A DNA stretch of 64,000 bases from PFL25 sp046260155 (GTDB lineage: Bacteria > Chloroflexota > Anaerolineae > Anaerolineales > UBA4823): the NCBI GenBank assembly GCA_046260155.1, contig JBJYXV010000088.1, positions 124,001 through 188,000 on the forward strand. Reading direction: 5' to 3'. A program made the position numbers and the translations under genes. Each line of letters begins with the position of its first letter. Position 1 is the first letter of the stretch. Below are positions 53,184 to 63,342 of the stretch, piece after piece. The notes below the pieces were generated by a model. That model made no database searches, had not been told where the DNA came from, and saw only the letters and a program-made list of their open reading frames with translations.

Positions 53184-55697
53184 TCACTCAAAAACAATAA
53201 AGTTCCTACCCCGGAAACGCCGCCACCAGGCACCAAGAGCTCGAGCAGATCTCTCCGCCTGATGCTCTCCTTCGTAATTGCCGATCTTGATCGCTGAATC
53301 AACAACGGGTGAACCATTAATTGCAGGCAGATCATTCAAAGAAAGGGGGATCAATCCATTACTATCGGAAGAAATGACGCCGGTCCTTTTTCGCAAGATT
53401 CCCTCGGCATTGAAATCCCACCATTCTATTGGAAAGGTTGTATTTGCTTTCATTTCAGACAAGGTGAAGGTTCCACTCAGGGATCCTGAGTCTGGAGTTC
53501 TCCATTGGTGATCCAAATCCTGTATCCAGAGGTGAGCTCTTGTGGCAGCTGAGCCGTCGTTGTTTTTTTGACCTACCACGCGCATACCCGCAGGAGGGGG
53601 GCTATTGATGTCAACATAACCTCCGCCATTGAGAGGGATATCATTCATAAAATCATTGTACGGTGCAAAAATCTCAAAGAGCCCATTGGAAGCATCACCA
53701 TCCGGGCCGGGATTGGTTCTGATATTTTCCGACCACCAATACAGCTCGTACATCCCTGCCGGGTGAAGCATCGCCCAGGTGTAGTTGTGCAGCCAGACAC
53801 CGTTGATATCCCCCGCCAATCCTGCCTGTTCTGTTTGCCGTTCCAGAGTATCCAACCCCGCCTCTCCCCTCACGATTGGCATATTCTGGTTTGCTGCGCG
53901 CAGCAATTCACGGGTCTCTTCACTATAGACGATATGGTATTTCGCAGCATCCGCCTCGAGGGAGCGATCGTGAATCCAACCCGTACTGATATAGGCATGG
54001 ACATCTGCATAATCCATGGAATCATAGCTTGAATTTCCCCAAAAGCTGTTTGCCGGGAAAGATGTCCAGAACGATGTGGTTGCCATGTGATTATGGTCGA
54101 GTGTGTCAATGGTTTTAGCTAGGTGGTTTGCAATATCATAAAGTTGACTGGAGTCCGGATTTCCTTCATTTACCAGTTCCCACGAGTGCACCCCTCGTGA
54201 GTAGCCCCACCGAGCAGCCAGATACCTCCAGAAGTAGGTATGCAGCCGGCGCACTTTATCTCCTTTCCATGAATAGAAATTCGCTGGACTTTGCCGGGGA
54301 ATCGAGGGATCAAAAATACCGTCATCCAGACCAATCCGGTTTAGGATTTCATCTTCTTTATCTGTAATTACCAGCTTCAGATGTATCCCGTAGCGCTCGG
54401 CGAGAGAAATGATCTCGTCGTAATTGGAAGATGAAATGGGGTCAAAATAAAGATGGTAGTTCATCTGTCCTTTAAACACAACATTGGGACCCATCTTTCC
54501 TGCCCCGAGATCCTCCCCAATTTTTACTTCATCGATATAAGCAGAACCCCCTGATGTGATTCCAACTGCCAGTGCCTCGCTCCAGCTGAAAGTAAATCTC
54601 CCCCGGTCGTTGACAAAATTGGATTCAAAGTTCTTCCACCCGTTCCCTAAATCGGTTATTGTCCACGCTCTGCTGGGTGCAAGGGTTCGAATGGTTGAAT
54701 CAAAGTTGCTGTTATCAGAGATCAACCGGACCTGCAGTTCAGATGGGTCAACCCCATCCAGGTAGGCAGTGATGCGTACCTTATAATTTTTTCCCGCATC
54801 CAACCCCCCCGTCATTTCCTGATCCCCACTGGAGTATTGAGCGATAAAATTGTAATCATTCCTGTTGAGTTTGATTGAAAAATCGTGGTCTTCATACACC
54901 TGTTCGTTTGATCGCAATGGATCTGCTGTACCGGAGCTCTTCTTCCAGCCATCCCAGCCGTGAGTGCCGCGACTCCAGATTGATTCCATATCCATCCAGG
55001 TCCTGGCGAAGTTGATATCTCCAGCAGCATATTTTTGAAATTCTTCTTCAGCCCTTTTTTCCGCATGGTAGATCCCCGCATCTGCCGCATTAATCCCAGT
55101 CCCTGTAAAAAGAGTTCCATCAGAATATTCAAAATACCTGGGATCACGGGTGCTGACTTGAACAAATCCATGCACACCTTCCGCGGCATTGGTCGCGGTG
55201 AAGGATCTGGATGCTGATTCAGACCAGTCAGGGTAATTGGAGTCATCCTGAGCACGAATCTTATAGTGCCAGGTCCCTTTCCGGTCAGGAGAGAAGCGCA
55301 GGACCCAATATGCATCACCCACTGGATATATCCACTCGCTGTTTGCACTCTCGGGGGTAACAGACCTGTCGATTTCTGTAGGTTGGTAGAGGAATGCAGG
55401 GATCACAACAGCGTCTGTCCAGTTATTTTTTCCAGGTGGTAAGAATAATCCATCAACGGTAATCCCTGTTTTTGTCCTCAAACCGGGAATATCTTCCGGA
55501 TCGTAGGGCCATTGGGGGTTTTCTGCTACGCTACCCTCAATATCGAAATTTATTTCAAGTTTTTCATAGAGCGGAACTGTCGGTGAGGATTGAGAAACGT
55601 CGCTAATTGATAACGCTGAAATTGTGGCTCTTGGATAAATCCCCGCATAAGAGATTATCCACAACAGCACAAGGAAAGAATTTTTATAGGAAGACAT
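53184..55697 (-). CDS. Secreted DUF5060 glycoside hydrolase (GH-A clan TIM barrel)
   Basis: An 837-aa protein from ATG 55697 (the frame opens at 55712). After a signal-like start (SFLVLLWIISYAGIYP) comes DUF5060 (DIEGSVAENPQWPYDPEDIPG, DAYWVLRFSPDRKGTWHYKI), an inserted carbohydrate-binding-like module (about 290-400), then a TIM-barrel with catalytic acids likely in WELVNEGNP (acid/base) and PIVRGEAGLD (nucleophile). A beta domain ends the chain. The family acts on plant or algal polysaccharides. It lies 126 bp after the PQQ-propeller gene on the same strand; the pair may be co-transcribed. Confidence 0.85.
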   Translation of the reverse strand: MSSYKNSFLVLLWIISYAGIYPRATISALSISDVSQSSPTVPLYEKLEINFDIEGSVAENPQWPYDPEDIPGLRTKTGITVDGLFLPPGKNNWTDAVVIPAFLYQPTEIDRSVTPESANSEWIYPVGDAYWVLRFSPDRKGTWHYKIRAQDDSNYPDWSESASRSFTATNAAEGVHGFVQVSTRDPRYFEYSDGTLFTGTGINAADAGIYHAEKRAEEEFQKYAAGDINFARTWMDMESIWSRGTHGWDGWKKSSGTADPLRSNEQVYEDHDFSIKLNRNDYNFIAQYSSGDQEMTGGLDAGKNYKVRITAYLDGVDPSELQVRLISDNSNFDSTIRTLAPSRAWTITDLGNGWKNFESNFVNDRGRFTFSWSEALAVGITSGGSAYIDEVKIGEDLGAGKMGPNVVFKGQMNYHLYFDPISSSNYDEIISLAERYGIHLKLVITDKEDEILNRIGLDDGIFDPSIPRQSPANFYSWKGDKVRRLHTYFWRYLAARWGYSRGVHSWELVNEGNPDSSQLYDIANHLAKTIDTLDHNHMATTSFWTSFPANSFWGNSSYDSMDYADVHAYISTGWIHDRSLEADAAKYHIVYSEETRELLRAANQNMPIVRGEAGLDTLERQTEQAGLAGDINGVWLHNYTWAMLHPAGMYELYWWSENIRTNPGPDGDASNGLFEIFAPYNDFMNDIPLNGGGYVDINSPPPAGMRVVGQKNNDGSAATRAHLWIQDLDHQWRTPDSGSLSGTFTLSEMKANTTFPIEWWDFNAEGILRKRTGVISSDSNGLIPLSLNDLPAINGSPVVDSAIKIGNYEGEHQAERSARALGAWWRRFRGRNFIVFE

Positions 55698-55838
55698 AAT
55701 TATTGCTATCAAATCAAGACACCTGCATACATATCAAATTGTCTTATCCAGGTGACATGCCAGCTGGTGGATTCCCTGCTTTTCCACTCAAAAATAAACC
55801 TGGCAGGGAACCTCGAATTATTTCCAGGCTGGTCTCCT

Positions 55839-58529
55839 TCAGCATCCTATCGAACATGGCCTGGGCGTAGGTGTCATGTCAGGTGACTTTGCAGGTCCTC
55901 CCGCACCCGCGCGGATGGTTGCGATAAGATTTTGAATGTAATAAAGGTCACCACGGATGAAGAACGGCGTGTCAAGATATCTAAAGAGTTCTTCTTGTGA
56001 CTCTTTCAAAATATAAGCCTTTGCCTGGAAGAGCGCCGGCGGATCATATAACACCTGGATCGAACGCTCGGGGGAGCTGGCTTCATACGCATTTGCCATC
56101 CAGTAGGGAACAACGTAATCATATTCATCCATGGCACTTTGCACGTCGGACTTGATCCTTTTACTTAATTGGTCTCCAATTTCTGGAACAAGGAAAATAA
56201 AATTCCTGGATACGCTGAATGGTTTATAGTTGCTGCCGCTGGTCCATGGTGATTCTATTGAGAAATGCGAGATTCTATTTAAATACAGGTTGTTGAGATT
56301 GGATTGCGCCTCTCCTGCCAATCTTGAATCGGAACGCGGGCTGCCCACCATTTCATAGAGATTCAAGAACCCAATATAACCCTGCATATAGGCATGATTG
56401 ATCCAGGTTTCGTCATCGTCAGTATGGTATGAGTCAGGTAAATAAAACTTTGCTTTTGCATAAATCTCACTTTTTTTCTCAGGAAATACACGCGCGAACT
56501 TCCACATTGCATAGATGTTTTGCGGGGGATAAGACCAAGGCCAACCCCCATTGGATGTATTCTTTCCTACGGATTCCAGGTCATCCTGAAGATCGTCGGG
56601 AATGACCATGGCTTCTCTTTGAGCACCCTCCCAACCCAAATTGGTGTACATCGTCTCCCCAAAATATGTATTGTAGAAATCCAGCAGGTAACTTTTCAGC
56701 TGACTTTTTAATCGGGGGTCTTGAATCTGGAAATATGCATCAGAGAGTGTATATAGGGTGTCTCCGGGGATCGCATAATAATCTTCGAGCTGCCTCAAAC
56801 TGCCGGGTAAATACCCGTCATTGTGATAACCCGAACGCAATTGTCCTGCAGAAACGATCTTTTGGATTTCAAACTCAAGCCTGGAGGTAAGTTCAGCATT
56901 TGAGGGCATCTTTACCTGGTCAGTAACAGGATTTATAGTAAGCAGGTCCTTTTCCATTCCACCGCCTGTCGGGGAAAATGCGATGATGGCATTGCTCCTG
57001 TGCACAAAAAGTTTTCCTTGATAGGGGATAATTGGTGCCTGGTAGCCGTGGCTGTGGTAGATTCCATTCAAGCTTTGATCCTGTCCACCATACCAACCCC
57101 ACAATCCCGAATTTTCCCGGCTTGAATAAACCCACATTTCGTCATATCCAGGAGCATCTCGTTCGAGCGATGACCAGGAGACGCCATCGGGTGCGGAATA
57201 GTACGTCCAATATTTCTGGTTTATCCCGGTTGATAAATCTCTCCCCTGCCCTTGCCTGTCACAGCATGAATTACTGTAAATTATATTCCCCCCGCCTGAA
57301 ATCGCCTGTGGTTCATCTACAGCACTCTCGCCACCTCCATCCATTGTCATCCAATTACTGCCCAGGTCCCAGCCCATGACCATACCCCTGGAAATGTGGT
57401 CTTTTTCGTACCATGCATTTATATATAAACGTCCATTATTCGGATCAATGATCGGTGGATAGACATTTCCATTTTTTGCCTGCCAATGCAAAACCGGAAG
57501 CGGTATGTCGTATTCGCTACCATCGCTGCGGTTCAGGATATAGGTGTTTTTCCGCCAGGGTTTTTGGTTGAAATAATTCACGACTCCGGAAAGGTCAATT
57601 GCTTGTACACCAGCAGGGTAACCTGTTACACCTGCATTTTCTGAAACAGGTCCCAGCAGCTGGCTGTTGGTTGAAGATGAAAATTCATCCCTTTCAACAC
57701 AATTTGTGTAATCTTCGCACGGCCCGCCATAATATTCGTCGCAGCAGAAGGATTGTGTGCCAGGAGATGCGATGCGATAACCAGGCTCAGTTGGAAAAAT
57801 CACTTTATCCTGGTAGATTACCGGCCAGTATCCCTGGTAGCTGTGACCTCCAAGCTTGTGTTTCCACACCAGAGAACCATTTGAAGCATTTAGTGCATAT
57901 GCGTAGTTATCGTTTGCTGCAAAGTAGAGTGTATTATCTGTATATGCTGCCGAGAAGGTAATCGGACCGATCGGATCTTGACCGGCTGCAGGATATCTCC
58001 AGACAAGATTTCCATTCATAGCGTTAAGAGCATAAAAGTATCCATCTCTTCCCCCCAAATAAACGCGATGGTTGACTACAACTGGATTGGTATCAAATCC
58101 AGCCAGTGAACCCTCGAAAACCCATTTTCTTTGGCCGGTAAGGGCATTGATGGCATGCACCTTTTTGTCAAACCCACCGACATAAAGCGTATCCCCAACG
58201 ACTGTTGGGGAATGTCCGACTGGCATCTGGGTATCATATCTCCAGTTGAGATCTCCACTATCGGCATCCAGGGCGTATACTCCCCTTGCCGTGGAGACAT
58301 AAATCATATTATTCGCCGCGATCAGTTGAACTTTCGCTCCGATGTATGCTTCGATCGGTCGATACCAATCGACAGATAAATCCCCACTCACTTCCTCGGA
58401 TACCCAGGATGTCCTCTCGGGATTCGCACCTGCCATATACCAATCGGCGGATGATTGCGCGGGTGAATCCTCAGGAATGATTAAACCTAAGAGCAGTATG
58501 GAAAATAGTAAAATAAGTGGTTTTTTCAC
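55839..58529 (-). CDS. Secreted PQQ-like beta-propeller protein with helical C-terminal domain
   Basis: An 896-aa protein with a signal peptide (ILLFSILLLGLIIPEDSPAQS). The first 530 residues show repeated PQQ-blade motifs (LNWRYDTQMPVGHSP, RKWVFEGSLAGFDTNP, LVWRYPAAGQDPIGP, LVWKHKLGGHSYQGY). The last 330 are mainly helical with aromatic repeats (YTNLGWEGAQREA, GGWPWSYPPQNIYAMW), reminiscent of alpha-toroid folds of polysaccharide-active proteins. It could bind or degrade glycans with the DUF5060 enzyme; direct evidence is lacking. Start ATG 58529 has no strong ribosome site. Confidence 0.82.
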   Translation of the reverse strand: MKKPLILLFSILLLGLIIPEDSPAQSSADWYMAGANPERTSWVSEEVSGDLSVDWYRPIEAYIGAKVQLIAANNMIYVSTARGVYALDADSGDLNWRYDTQMPVGHSPTVVGDTLYVGGFDKKVHAINALTGQRKWVFEGSLAGFDTNPVVVNHRVYLGGRDGYFYALNAMNGNLVWRYPAAGQDPIGPITFSAAYTDNTLYFAANDNYAYALNASNGSLVWKHKLGGHSYQGYWPVIYQDKVIFPTEPGYRIASPGTQSFCCDEYYGGPCEDYTNCVERDEFSSSTNSQLLGPVSENAGVTGYPAGVQAIDLSGVVNYFNQKPWRKNTYILNRSDGSEYDIPLPVLHWQAKNGNVYPPIIDPNNGRLYINAWYEKDHISRGMVMGWDLGSNWMTMDGGGESAVDEPQAISGGGNIIYSNSCCDRQGQGRDLSTGINQKYWTYYSAPDGVSWSSLERDAPGYDEMWVYSSRENSGLWGWYGGQDQSLNGIYHSHGYQAPIIPYQGKLFVHRSNAIIAFSPTGGGMEKDLLTINPVTDQVKMPSNAELTSRLEFEIQKIVSAGQLRSGYHNDGYLPGSLRQLEDYYAIPGDTLYTLSDAYFQIQDPRLKSQLKSYLLDFYNTYFGETMYTNLGWEGAQREAMVIPDDLQDDLESVGKNTSNGGWPWSYPPQNIYAMWKFARVFPEKKSEIYAKAKFYLPDSYHTDDDETWINHAYMQGYIGFLNLYEMVGSPRSDSRLAGEAQSNLNNLYLNRISHFSIESPWTSGSNYKPFSVSRNFIFLVPEIGDQLSKRIKSDVQSAMDEYDYVVPYWMANAYEASSPERSIQVLYDPPALFQAKAYILKESQEELFRYLDTPFFIRGDLYYIQNLIATIRAGAGGPAKSPDMTPTPRPCSIGC

Positions 58530-58894
58530 CGTATTAAGCTGATTTTCTAATTACAGGCTGTCAGTAGAAGAATAGAAGATCATTAATTTATCCATCATGG
58601 AAAATACCCTCCCAATTGAACCGGTGCCTGAAACCACGCCAATTTTAATTTTTAGGCAGCATTTTAGGTATTATCCGTATCATACCAGAGAAAATTATAT
58701 GTTCAGATTTCACTATTAATCCTCCAATCTCAGCCGCTGGATGGAAATTTTCAAGGGAATTACGAACAAAATCCGCCTACAAACAGCGTAATAGGTTTCT
58801 AAACTATTATTTATCTCGATTGGAAGCAAATCCAGGTACAATCGAACATCAGATGTCGAAACAGATTTCCTCTCTCGCCACAGGATTTAATGGT
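58530..58894. other. Divergent intergenic region
   Basis: 365 AT-rich bases between the leftward PQQ gene and the rightward lipoprotein gene; promoters are expected here. No repeat or RNA structure is seen. Confidence 0.4.
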
Positions 58895-59150
58895 ATGTTT
58901 TCAAAAATTGTTGGTTTACTTTTCACGTTCATTTTATTGGTATCTTTTTCGGGCTGCAGCACTCCGGGAGAAGACGGTCTGGCCCTGAACCAATCCATGG
59001 AACCAGGTGCTGGCGTTGACACGCAGGCGGTTCCTACAGTGACTGCGGTAGCAGCGGATACTGTTATTTTGCTCCCGACTGGTACCCAGATCGCCACCCT
59101 GGAACCCCAAACTCCATCGCAGACAGCATCTCCAACCAGCACTATTACAA
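58895..59150 (+). CDS. Lipoprotein N-terminus, cut by the N gap
   Basis: From ATG 58895 (AGGA upstream) a lipoprotein signal (LLFTFILLVSFSGCS) leads into an 80-residue Ala/Pro/Thr/Gln-rich linker (TQIATLEPQTPSQTASPTS) that runs into the run of Ns. Earlier in-frame starts (58820, 58853) would place extra residues before the signal. The frame and the C-terminal hydrolase beyond the gap probably belong to one gene, but the gap hides the join. Confidence 0.7.
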
Positions 59151-59250
59151 NNNNNNNNNNNNNNNNNNNNNNNNNNNNNNNNNNNNNNNNNNNNNNNNNN
59201 NNNNNNNNNNNNNNNNNNNNNNNNNNNNNNNNNNNNNNNNNNNNNNNNNN
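59151..59250. other. Assembly gap of 100 Ns
   Basis: A run of exactly 100 N, the usual placeholder for a scaffold gap of unknown real length. The frame cannot be followed across it. Confidence 0.98.
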
Positions 59251-59820
59251 TACTTCTCTCCCGGGTACACGATCGATGCGATCACTGCCCTCAAGAGTCT
59301 ACAGACGCTGGACTTCATCGATCCCCAGGGGATCGGGATGTGGGGGCACAGCATGGCTGGCAACCTGGTTTTACGCGCTATGCTGGTTGAACCGCAGGTC
59401 AAAGCCGGGGTGATCTGGGCCGGGGCGGTCTACAGCTATGATGATTTCGCGCAATACGGCATAACAGACAACACCTACCGCCCCCCCGCGACCCCGGAAA
59501 CCGAGCAGACACCCAGCCCCCGCCGCAGGTCGCAGCAGATCTTCGAGGTTTATGGGCGGCCAGATACCAGTGTTGAATTTTGGCGGGCCGTTTCGCTGAC
59601 CGAAAATATCCAATACCTGAACAACCCCTTGCAGCTGCACCATGCGCTGGATGATAACGTGGTCAATGTCGCTTACTCAATCGACCTGGCAGCTGTGCTG
59701 CAGGAAAACGGGAAGGAATATTCGCTTTTCACGTACGAAGGTGGGGGGCACAACCTCACCTCGCCCTATTTCGAGCAGGCCATGCAGCGCACGGTGGAGT
59801 TCTTCCGGGAAAATCTGTGA
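59251..59820 (+). CDS. Alpha/beta-hydrolase (S9-type) C-terminal part, 5' lost in the N gap
   Basis: A 189-residue open tail: GMWGHSMAGNL holds the nucleophile Ser, LHHALDDNVVN the acid Asp, and EGGGHNLTS the catalytic His, in prolyl-oligopeptidase/BD-FAE-type order. FIDPQGI before the nucleophile elbow also fits the S9 family. It probably continues the lipoprotein start at 58895 (signal, Thr/Pro linker, hydrolase domain is a common layout). Its substrate may be ester-modified glycans or peptides (inference). Confidence 0.75.
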   Translation, partial: YFSPGYTIDAITALKSLQTLDFIDPQGIGMWGHSMAGNLVLRAMLVEPQVKAGVIWAGAVYSYDDFAQYGITDNTYRPPATPETEQTPSPRRRSQQIFEVYGRPDTSVEFWRAVSLTENIQYLNNPLQLHHALDDNVVNVAYSIDLAAVLQENGKEYSLFTYEGGGHNLTSPYFEQAMQRTVEFFRENL

Positions 59821-59852
59821 TAAAGAGAACTGATTTAAGGGGGATTATTAAC

Positions 59853-59876
59853 CAGATCTACTCTTAGTGAGATCTG
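59853..59876. terminator. Short hairpin between convergent genes
   Basis: CAGATCT (59853-59859) and AGATCTG (59870-59876) after the hydrolase stop and before the sulfatase stop. No U-tract follows, so it is a weak call. Confidence 0.4.
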
Positions 59877-59895
59877 TGGCTATATCACTGCGACT

Positions 59896-61341
59896 TCACA
59901 ACCAGCCTCGCCGGTTGGCATCCATCTTCGCTTCCCATTCGGTGAGCATTTTTGCCAACCTCTGCGCAACTTCCGGGTAGGTATCGATCAAATCGTAGGA
60001 TTCGTTAGGATCTCTTTCCAGGTCAAACAGAAAGGGACCCTGTGAGAATAAGGGATAACCCCCGTTGTCTGATAAGTGCCGGCGGTGGTATTTCCAATTT
60101 CCATCCCGCACCGCCACCAGGATGGGACCGTCGTAATAAAAAAACCGCTCGTGCAAGCCGTGACCATCACCGTTGAGCACCGGGAGCAGATCCATGCCAT
60201 CGATGATCCGATCCCCAGGGAGAGGGATTCCCGCTAAGTACAAGCAGGTGGGAAAGATGTCAAAGATAACGCTCAGGGCATCACTGGTTTTCCCTGCAGG
60301 CAGATGGCCAGGCCAGCGCGCAATAAATGGCACCCGCAGCCCACCCTCCATGATATTGGTTTTACGGCCACGCAGTCCACCTGGGTTTCCCTGCCACCAG
60401 GGTCCATTGTCGCTGGTAAATATGACCAGCGTGTTATCCTCCACTCCCAGCTCCGCCAGTTTGTCCAGGACCTGTCCCGTGCTCCAATCCAATTCCTGCA
60501 CGCTATCCCCGTACAAACCACCTTGTGAGCTGCCCTGGAATTCAGCACCTGCAAATAGGGGTTCGTGGACCGCGGTGTGTGATAGGTAGAGGAAGAATGG
60601 CCAGTCGGCATTCGCCTGGATGAACTGCAGTGCTTCTCGCGTATAATCTCGTGTCAGCTGACTTTGGTTCACGGGCTCAGGGATTTCGATCTGATCATTG
60701 CGCCACACGGCGAATTTCGGCGCATCATTTGCATAAAGGACTCCGTAAAATTCATCGAAGCCGTTATCTCCCGGCAGGTGCCCGGGCTGATCTCCCAGGT
60801 GCCATTTACCTACCAGACCTGTCCGGTAGCCAGCCCTGCCCAGAATTTCCGCCAGGGTGGCTTCATCCTCAGGAATCCCGGTCACATCGAACGGGTAACG
60901 ACCCACCAACTTAAGAAAATACTCCATCGGGTGATGGCTGGGATACAAGGGCAGGGTCATATGGGTGCGGATCGGGTATCGTCCTGTCAGTAGAGCCGCC
61001 CGAGAGGGTGTGCAGACTGAGTTACTGGCATAAAAGTTGGTCAGCCTGACACCTTCAGCTGCCAGGCGGTCGATGATAGGCGTCTTAATTACCTTCCCGC
61101 CGTAAACCCCCAGGTCTCCATACCCCAGATCATCTACCAGGATCAGCACGATGTTGGGCATGGCCTTAGAATCTACAGCTGGTTGGATGCCGGCCAGCAG
61201 CTGATCTGTCCTGGTAGGATCGAAATCCCTGCCCAACTGGTTGCGGTGAATGCGCGCCGTAAGTCCACCAACAGCTGCCACCCCTCCAAGCGCAAGTCCA
61301 GCCTTCAGAAAATCACGCCTGTTAAATGTGTTCTCACTCAC
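59896..61341 (-). CDS. Tat-exported Cys-type sulfatase
   Basis: A 481-aa alkaline-phosphatase-fold sulfatase. A twin-arginine signal (NRRDFLKAGLALGG) precedes ILVDDLGYGDLG (metal site) and CTPSRAALLTGRYP, the Cys-type formylglycine box. TSDNGPWWQG supplies later metal ligands. It requires a formylglycine-generating enzyme or anSME; the SUMF1-like lipoprotein at 49856 lacks the catalytic cysteines and cannot serve. The GTG start at 61341 fits the RR position. The cluster of glycan enzymes nearby suggests sulfated polysaccharides as food (inference). Confidence 0.92.
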   Translation of the reverse strand: MSENTFNRRDFLKAGLALGGVAAVGGLTARIHRNQLGRDFDPTRTDQLLAGIQPAVDSKAMPNIVLILVDDLGYGDLGVYGGKVIKTPIIDRLAAEGVRLTNFYASNSVCTPSRAALLTGRYPIRTHMTLPLYPSHHPMEYFLKLVGRYPFDVTGIPEDEATLAEILGRAGYRTGLVGKWHLGDQPGHLPGDNGFDEFYGVLYANDAPKFAVWRNDQIEIPEPVNQSQLTRDYTREALQFIQANADWPFFLYLSHTAVHEPLFAGAEFQGSSQGGLYGDSVQELDWSTGQVLDKLAELGVEDNTLVIFTSDNGPWWQGNPGGLRGRKTNIMEGGLRVPFIARWPGHLPAGKTSDALSVIFDIFPTCLYLAGIPLPGDRIIDGMDLLPVLNGDGHGLHERFFYYDGPILVAVRDGNWKYHRRHLSDNGGYPLFSQGPFLFDLERDPNESYDLIDTYPEVAQRLAKMLTEWEAKMDANRRGWL

Positions 61342-61660
61342 GTTTTTCCCATTAACGAATGATTGTTCAGAATGGTGATCCTGGGGTGATCGATCGTATA
61401 GATTTTAACTCATACCCTCTGCGAATTTTTCTTCAGGATCGATATCCGTTCGTCGATGCACTACTCTCTGCAATCGGCGACTGGTTGGCCAAATCAGTAT
61501 CTGAATAAGGATTTGACTACCCGCCGGAAAATGAATCTTTGCGGTCGGGATATATCAGAAAAGTTGGACAAGCGGCCAACAAGAGGTTGAGTGTACGGCA
61601 TTTGGTTTGGCTGCCTTGCTGTCATTGCTGTTCATGAAGGCGCCCGATGATGGTTCCTGC
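61342..61660. other. Intergenic region
   Basis: About 320 bp. It should carry the sulfatase promoter. No supported gene or hairpin is seen. Confidence 0.4.
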
Positions 61661-62347
61661 CTAAACTTCTTGGAAATTCTCGTCTGCCTGGTCCTCGTTT
61701 TTACGGTAGTTCAGGATCAAAATATAGACACTGACCAATAAAACCCAGGCAGGGAAAAGGTAGCGTGCCAGGGTTAATCGTGATGCGAGAAAAATGAAGG
61801 CGAGAGCCAACAAATAGGTGATGATGATGATCCAGCGCGGAACGATTTTTGCCCTGGCCCATAAAGAATTAATCGAGATCATATATACGCCCGCCATGCG
61901 GATAAGATAGTTGTTGAGGATCTCGGTCATAATCGCAAAGCCAAAGACATAAATATCATTATCGGCTAGTGGATGGTAAGATTTGGTGTATATCCCGAGA
62001 ATAGCGCCAAAGATAGCAGCCCAAACAAAACCCAGCGCCACATATAGAATACCGCTGCCGAAGAATATCGTGGCGAAGAAGTGATCTTCACGCTCTCCGA
62101 TCAGGTCGCGGATCACACCTGTAAACCACAGGAAAGCAATTCCAGAGAATACAACAAACAATAATACGATCGAAGCGGTTTTAGACAACTCATCCAACCA
62201 TTCCAGACTAAAATCCACGGGCTCTCGCACTTTGGTTATTAGCAGCAAGGTTGCGATATGCATCAATGCAAAAAGGATCCCGGCTATGGCAGCTGAGCGT
62301 GGCGATCGAATCCTGCGAGCTGTAACGATTCTTGTTTCAATATTCAT
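61661..62347 (-). CDS. Six-helix membrane protein of unknown function
   Basis: A 228-aa protein with about six hydrophobic segments; charged residues lie mainly at the N-terminus (ARRIRSPRSAA) and C-terminus (NYRKNEDQADEN). GGGAG precedes the ATG. No motif or family is recognised. It lies between the sulfatase and the decayed antiporter. Confidence 0.7.
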   Translation of the reverse strand: MNIETRIVTARRIRSPRSAAIAGILFALMHIATLLLITKVREPVDFSLEWLDELSKTASIVLLFVVFSGIAFLWFTGVIRDLIGEREDHFFATIFFGSGILYVALGFVWAAIFGAILGIYTKSYHPLADNDIYVFGFAIMTEILNNYLIRMAGVYMISINSLWARAKIVPRWIIIITYLLALAFIFLASRLTLARYLFPAWVLLVSVYILILNYRKNEDQADENFQEV

Positions 62348-62391
62348 CTTTGTCTCCCAGTGGTCCGATCAATGATTGAAAATTTGATATA

Positions 62392-62592
62392 TTACTTATC
62401 AGCGTTCAGGATCGCAGCCAGCCCTGTCCAGACATCCACTTTCCTGGCCTGGAGAAGTTCCAGCAATTCAGTAACATTTATTATAATCAATACAACCGCC
62501 CTGGTGTTAATCGCGGCCAGCACCTCTTTAGGTAACCTGGAGTGCAGCCGGTCGAGAAACAGCAAGGAAAGTATAGCCTGCCCGATGAATGT
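62392..62592 (-). pseudogene. Remnant of a membrane or helical protein
   Basis: An open frame without a usable ATG, closed upstream by TAA, reads as one hydrophobic helix (RAVVLIIINVTELLELL) after LFLDRLHSRLPKEVLAAIN and ending WTGLAAILNADK. A TTG start could give about 57 residues. It may be a relic; no family is recognised. Confidence 0.35.
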
Positions 62593-62620
62593 TTACGATG
62601 GAATTGGAAGCTTGGTTCTA

Positions 62621-63297
62621 TCACCTGCGATCATCCCATGATGGCCAATCCAACCGGAGGATGAAACAGTCAGCCCAATTGATTTCTATTGATTCGAAAT
62701 TGGATTTTCCCCCACCTTCAATGCTTATTTTTAGTAAATCTATTTTCAGAATTGGCAAATTTATTTCCGTAAAGACCTCCAATCTAATACATGAAAACGC
62801 GTCAGTGATGGCACTTGCCCCAATGGTTGCTTCACCTGCCCGGTTTTTCGTGAGTCCGAATTGTTTTAGGATTGGATAGGTCACCAGCGAAAACGAAGCC
62901 CAAAAAGAGCCGATCAGAATCGCTGCTTTGAGTTCAAATCCCAGCTGAAGTGTAATGTAGGTACCCAGGGCAAATGGAAGGCTCGAAGTGATCAGTCCAA
63001 AGTTTCCCGAAATGCACCAAAAAACGGCAAAAGATCTCAAGATCCATTTGAAGCCCGGCCGGGAAGATCAGATACAGGATCCCAAGCTGGCCAATATTTT
63101 CAAAAGCCGTGAAATCATCGAGAATGCTCAGCATGTTGGGTCCGACCAACGCGCCGCCAATCAGCAATCCCAACAATCCTGGCAGCTGGAAGCTTTCCGC
63201 GATCGATGGCCCAAAGATAATGATCAACCCCAGGAAAAGATAGCCAAAAATCGGGCTATCTATCGCAGATATGTTTATCTTGCCATCCGCTCCGGTG
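62621..63297 (-). pseudogene. Decayed CPA-type cation:proton antiporter
   Basis: Two frames in series resemble the start of a Kef/NhaP-type antiporter: GLIIIFGPSIAESFQLPGLLG, IGGALVGPNML and LGILYLIFPAGLQMDL in one frame, then FALGTYITLQLGFELKAAILIG, ILKQFGLTKNRAGEATIGASAITDAF in the next. They are joined only by a frameshift near 63035, the start ATG is absent (the frame is closed by TGA upstream), and all later helices and the C-terminal domain are missing. Truncation plus frameshift make it a pseudogene. Confidence 0.7.
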
Positions 63298-63342
63298 GAC
63301 GGTCAATTACCCAAAAACTGGTATTCTTCTGAAAACCTTTCG

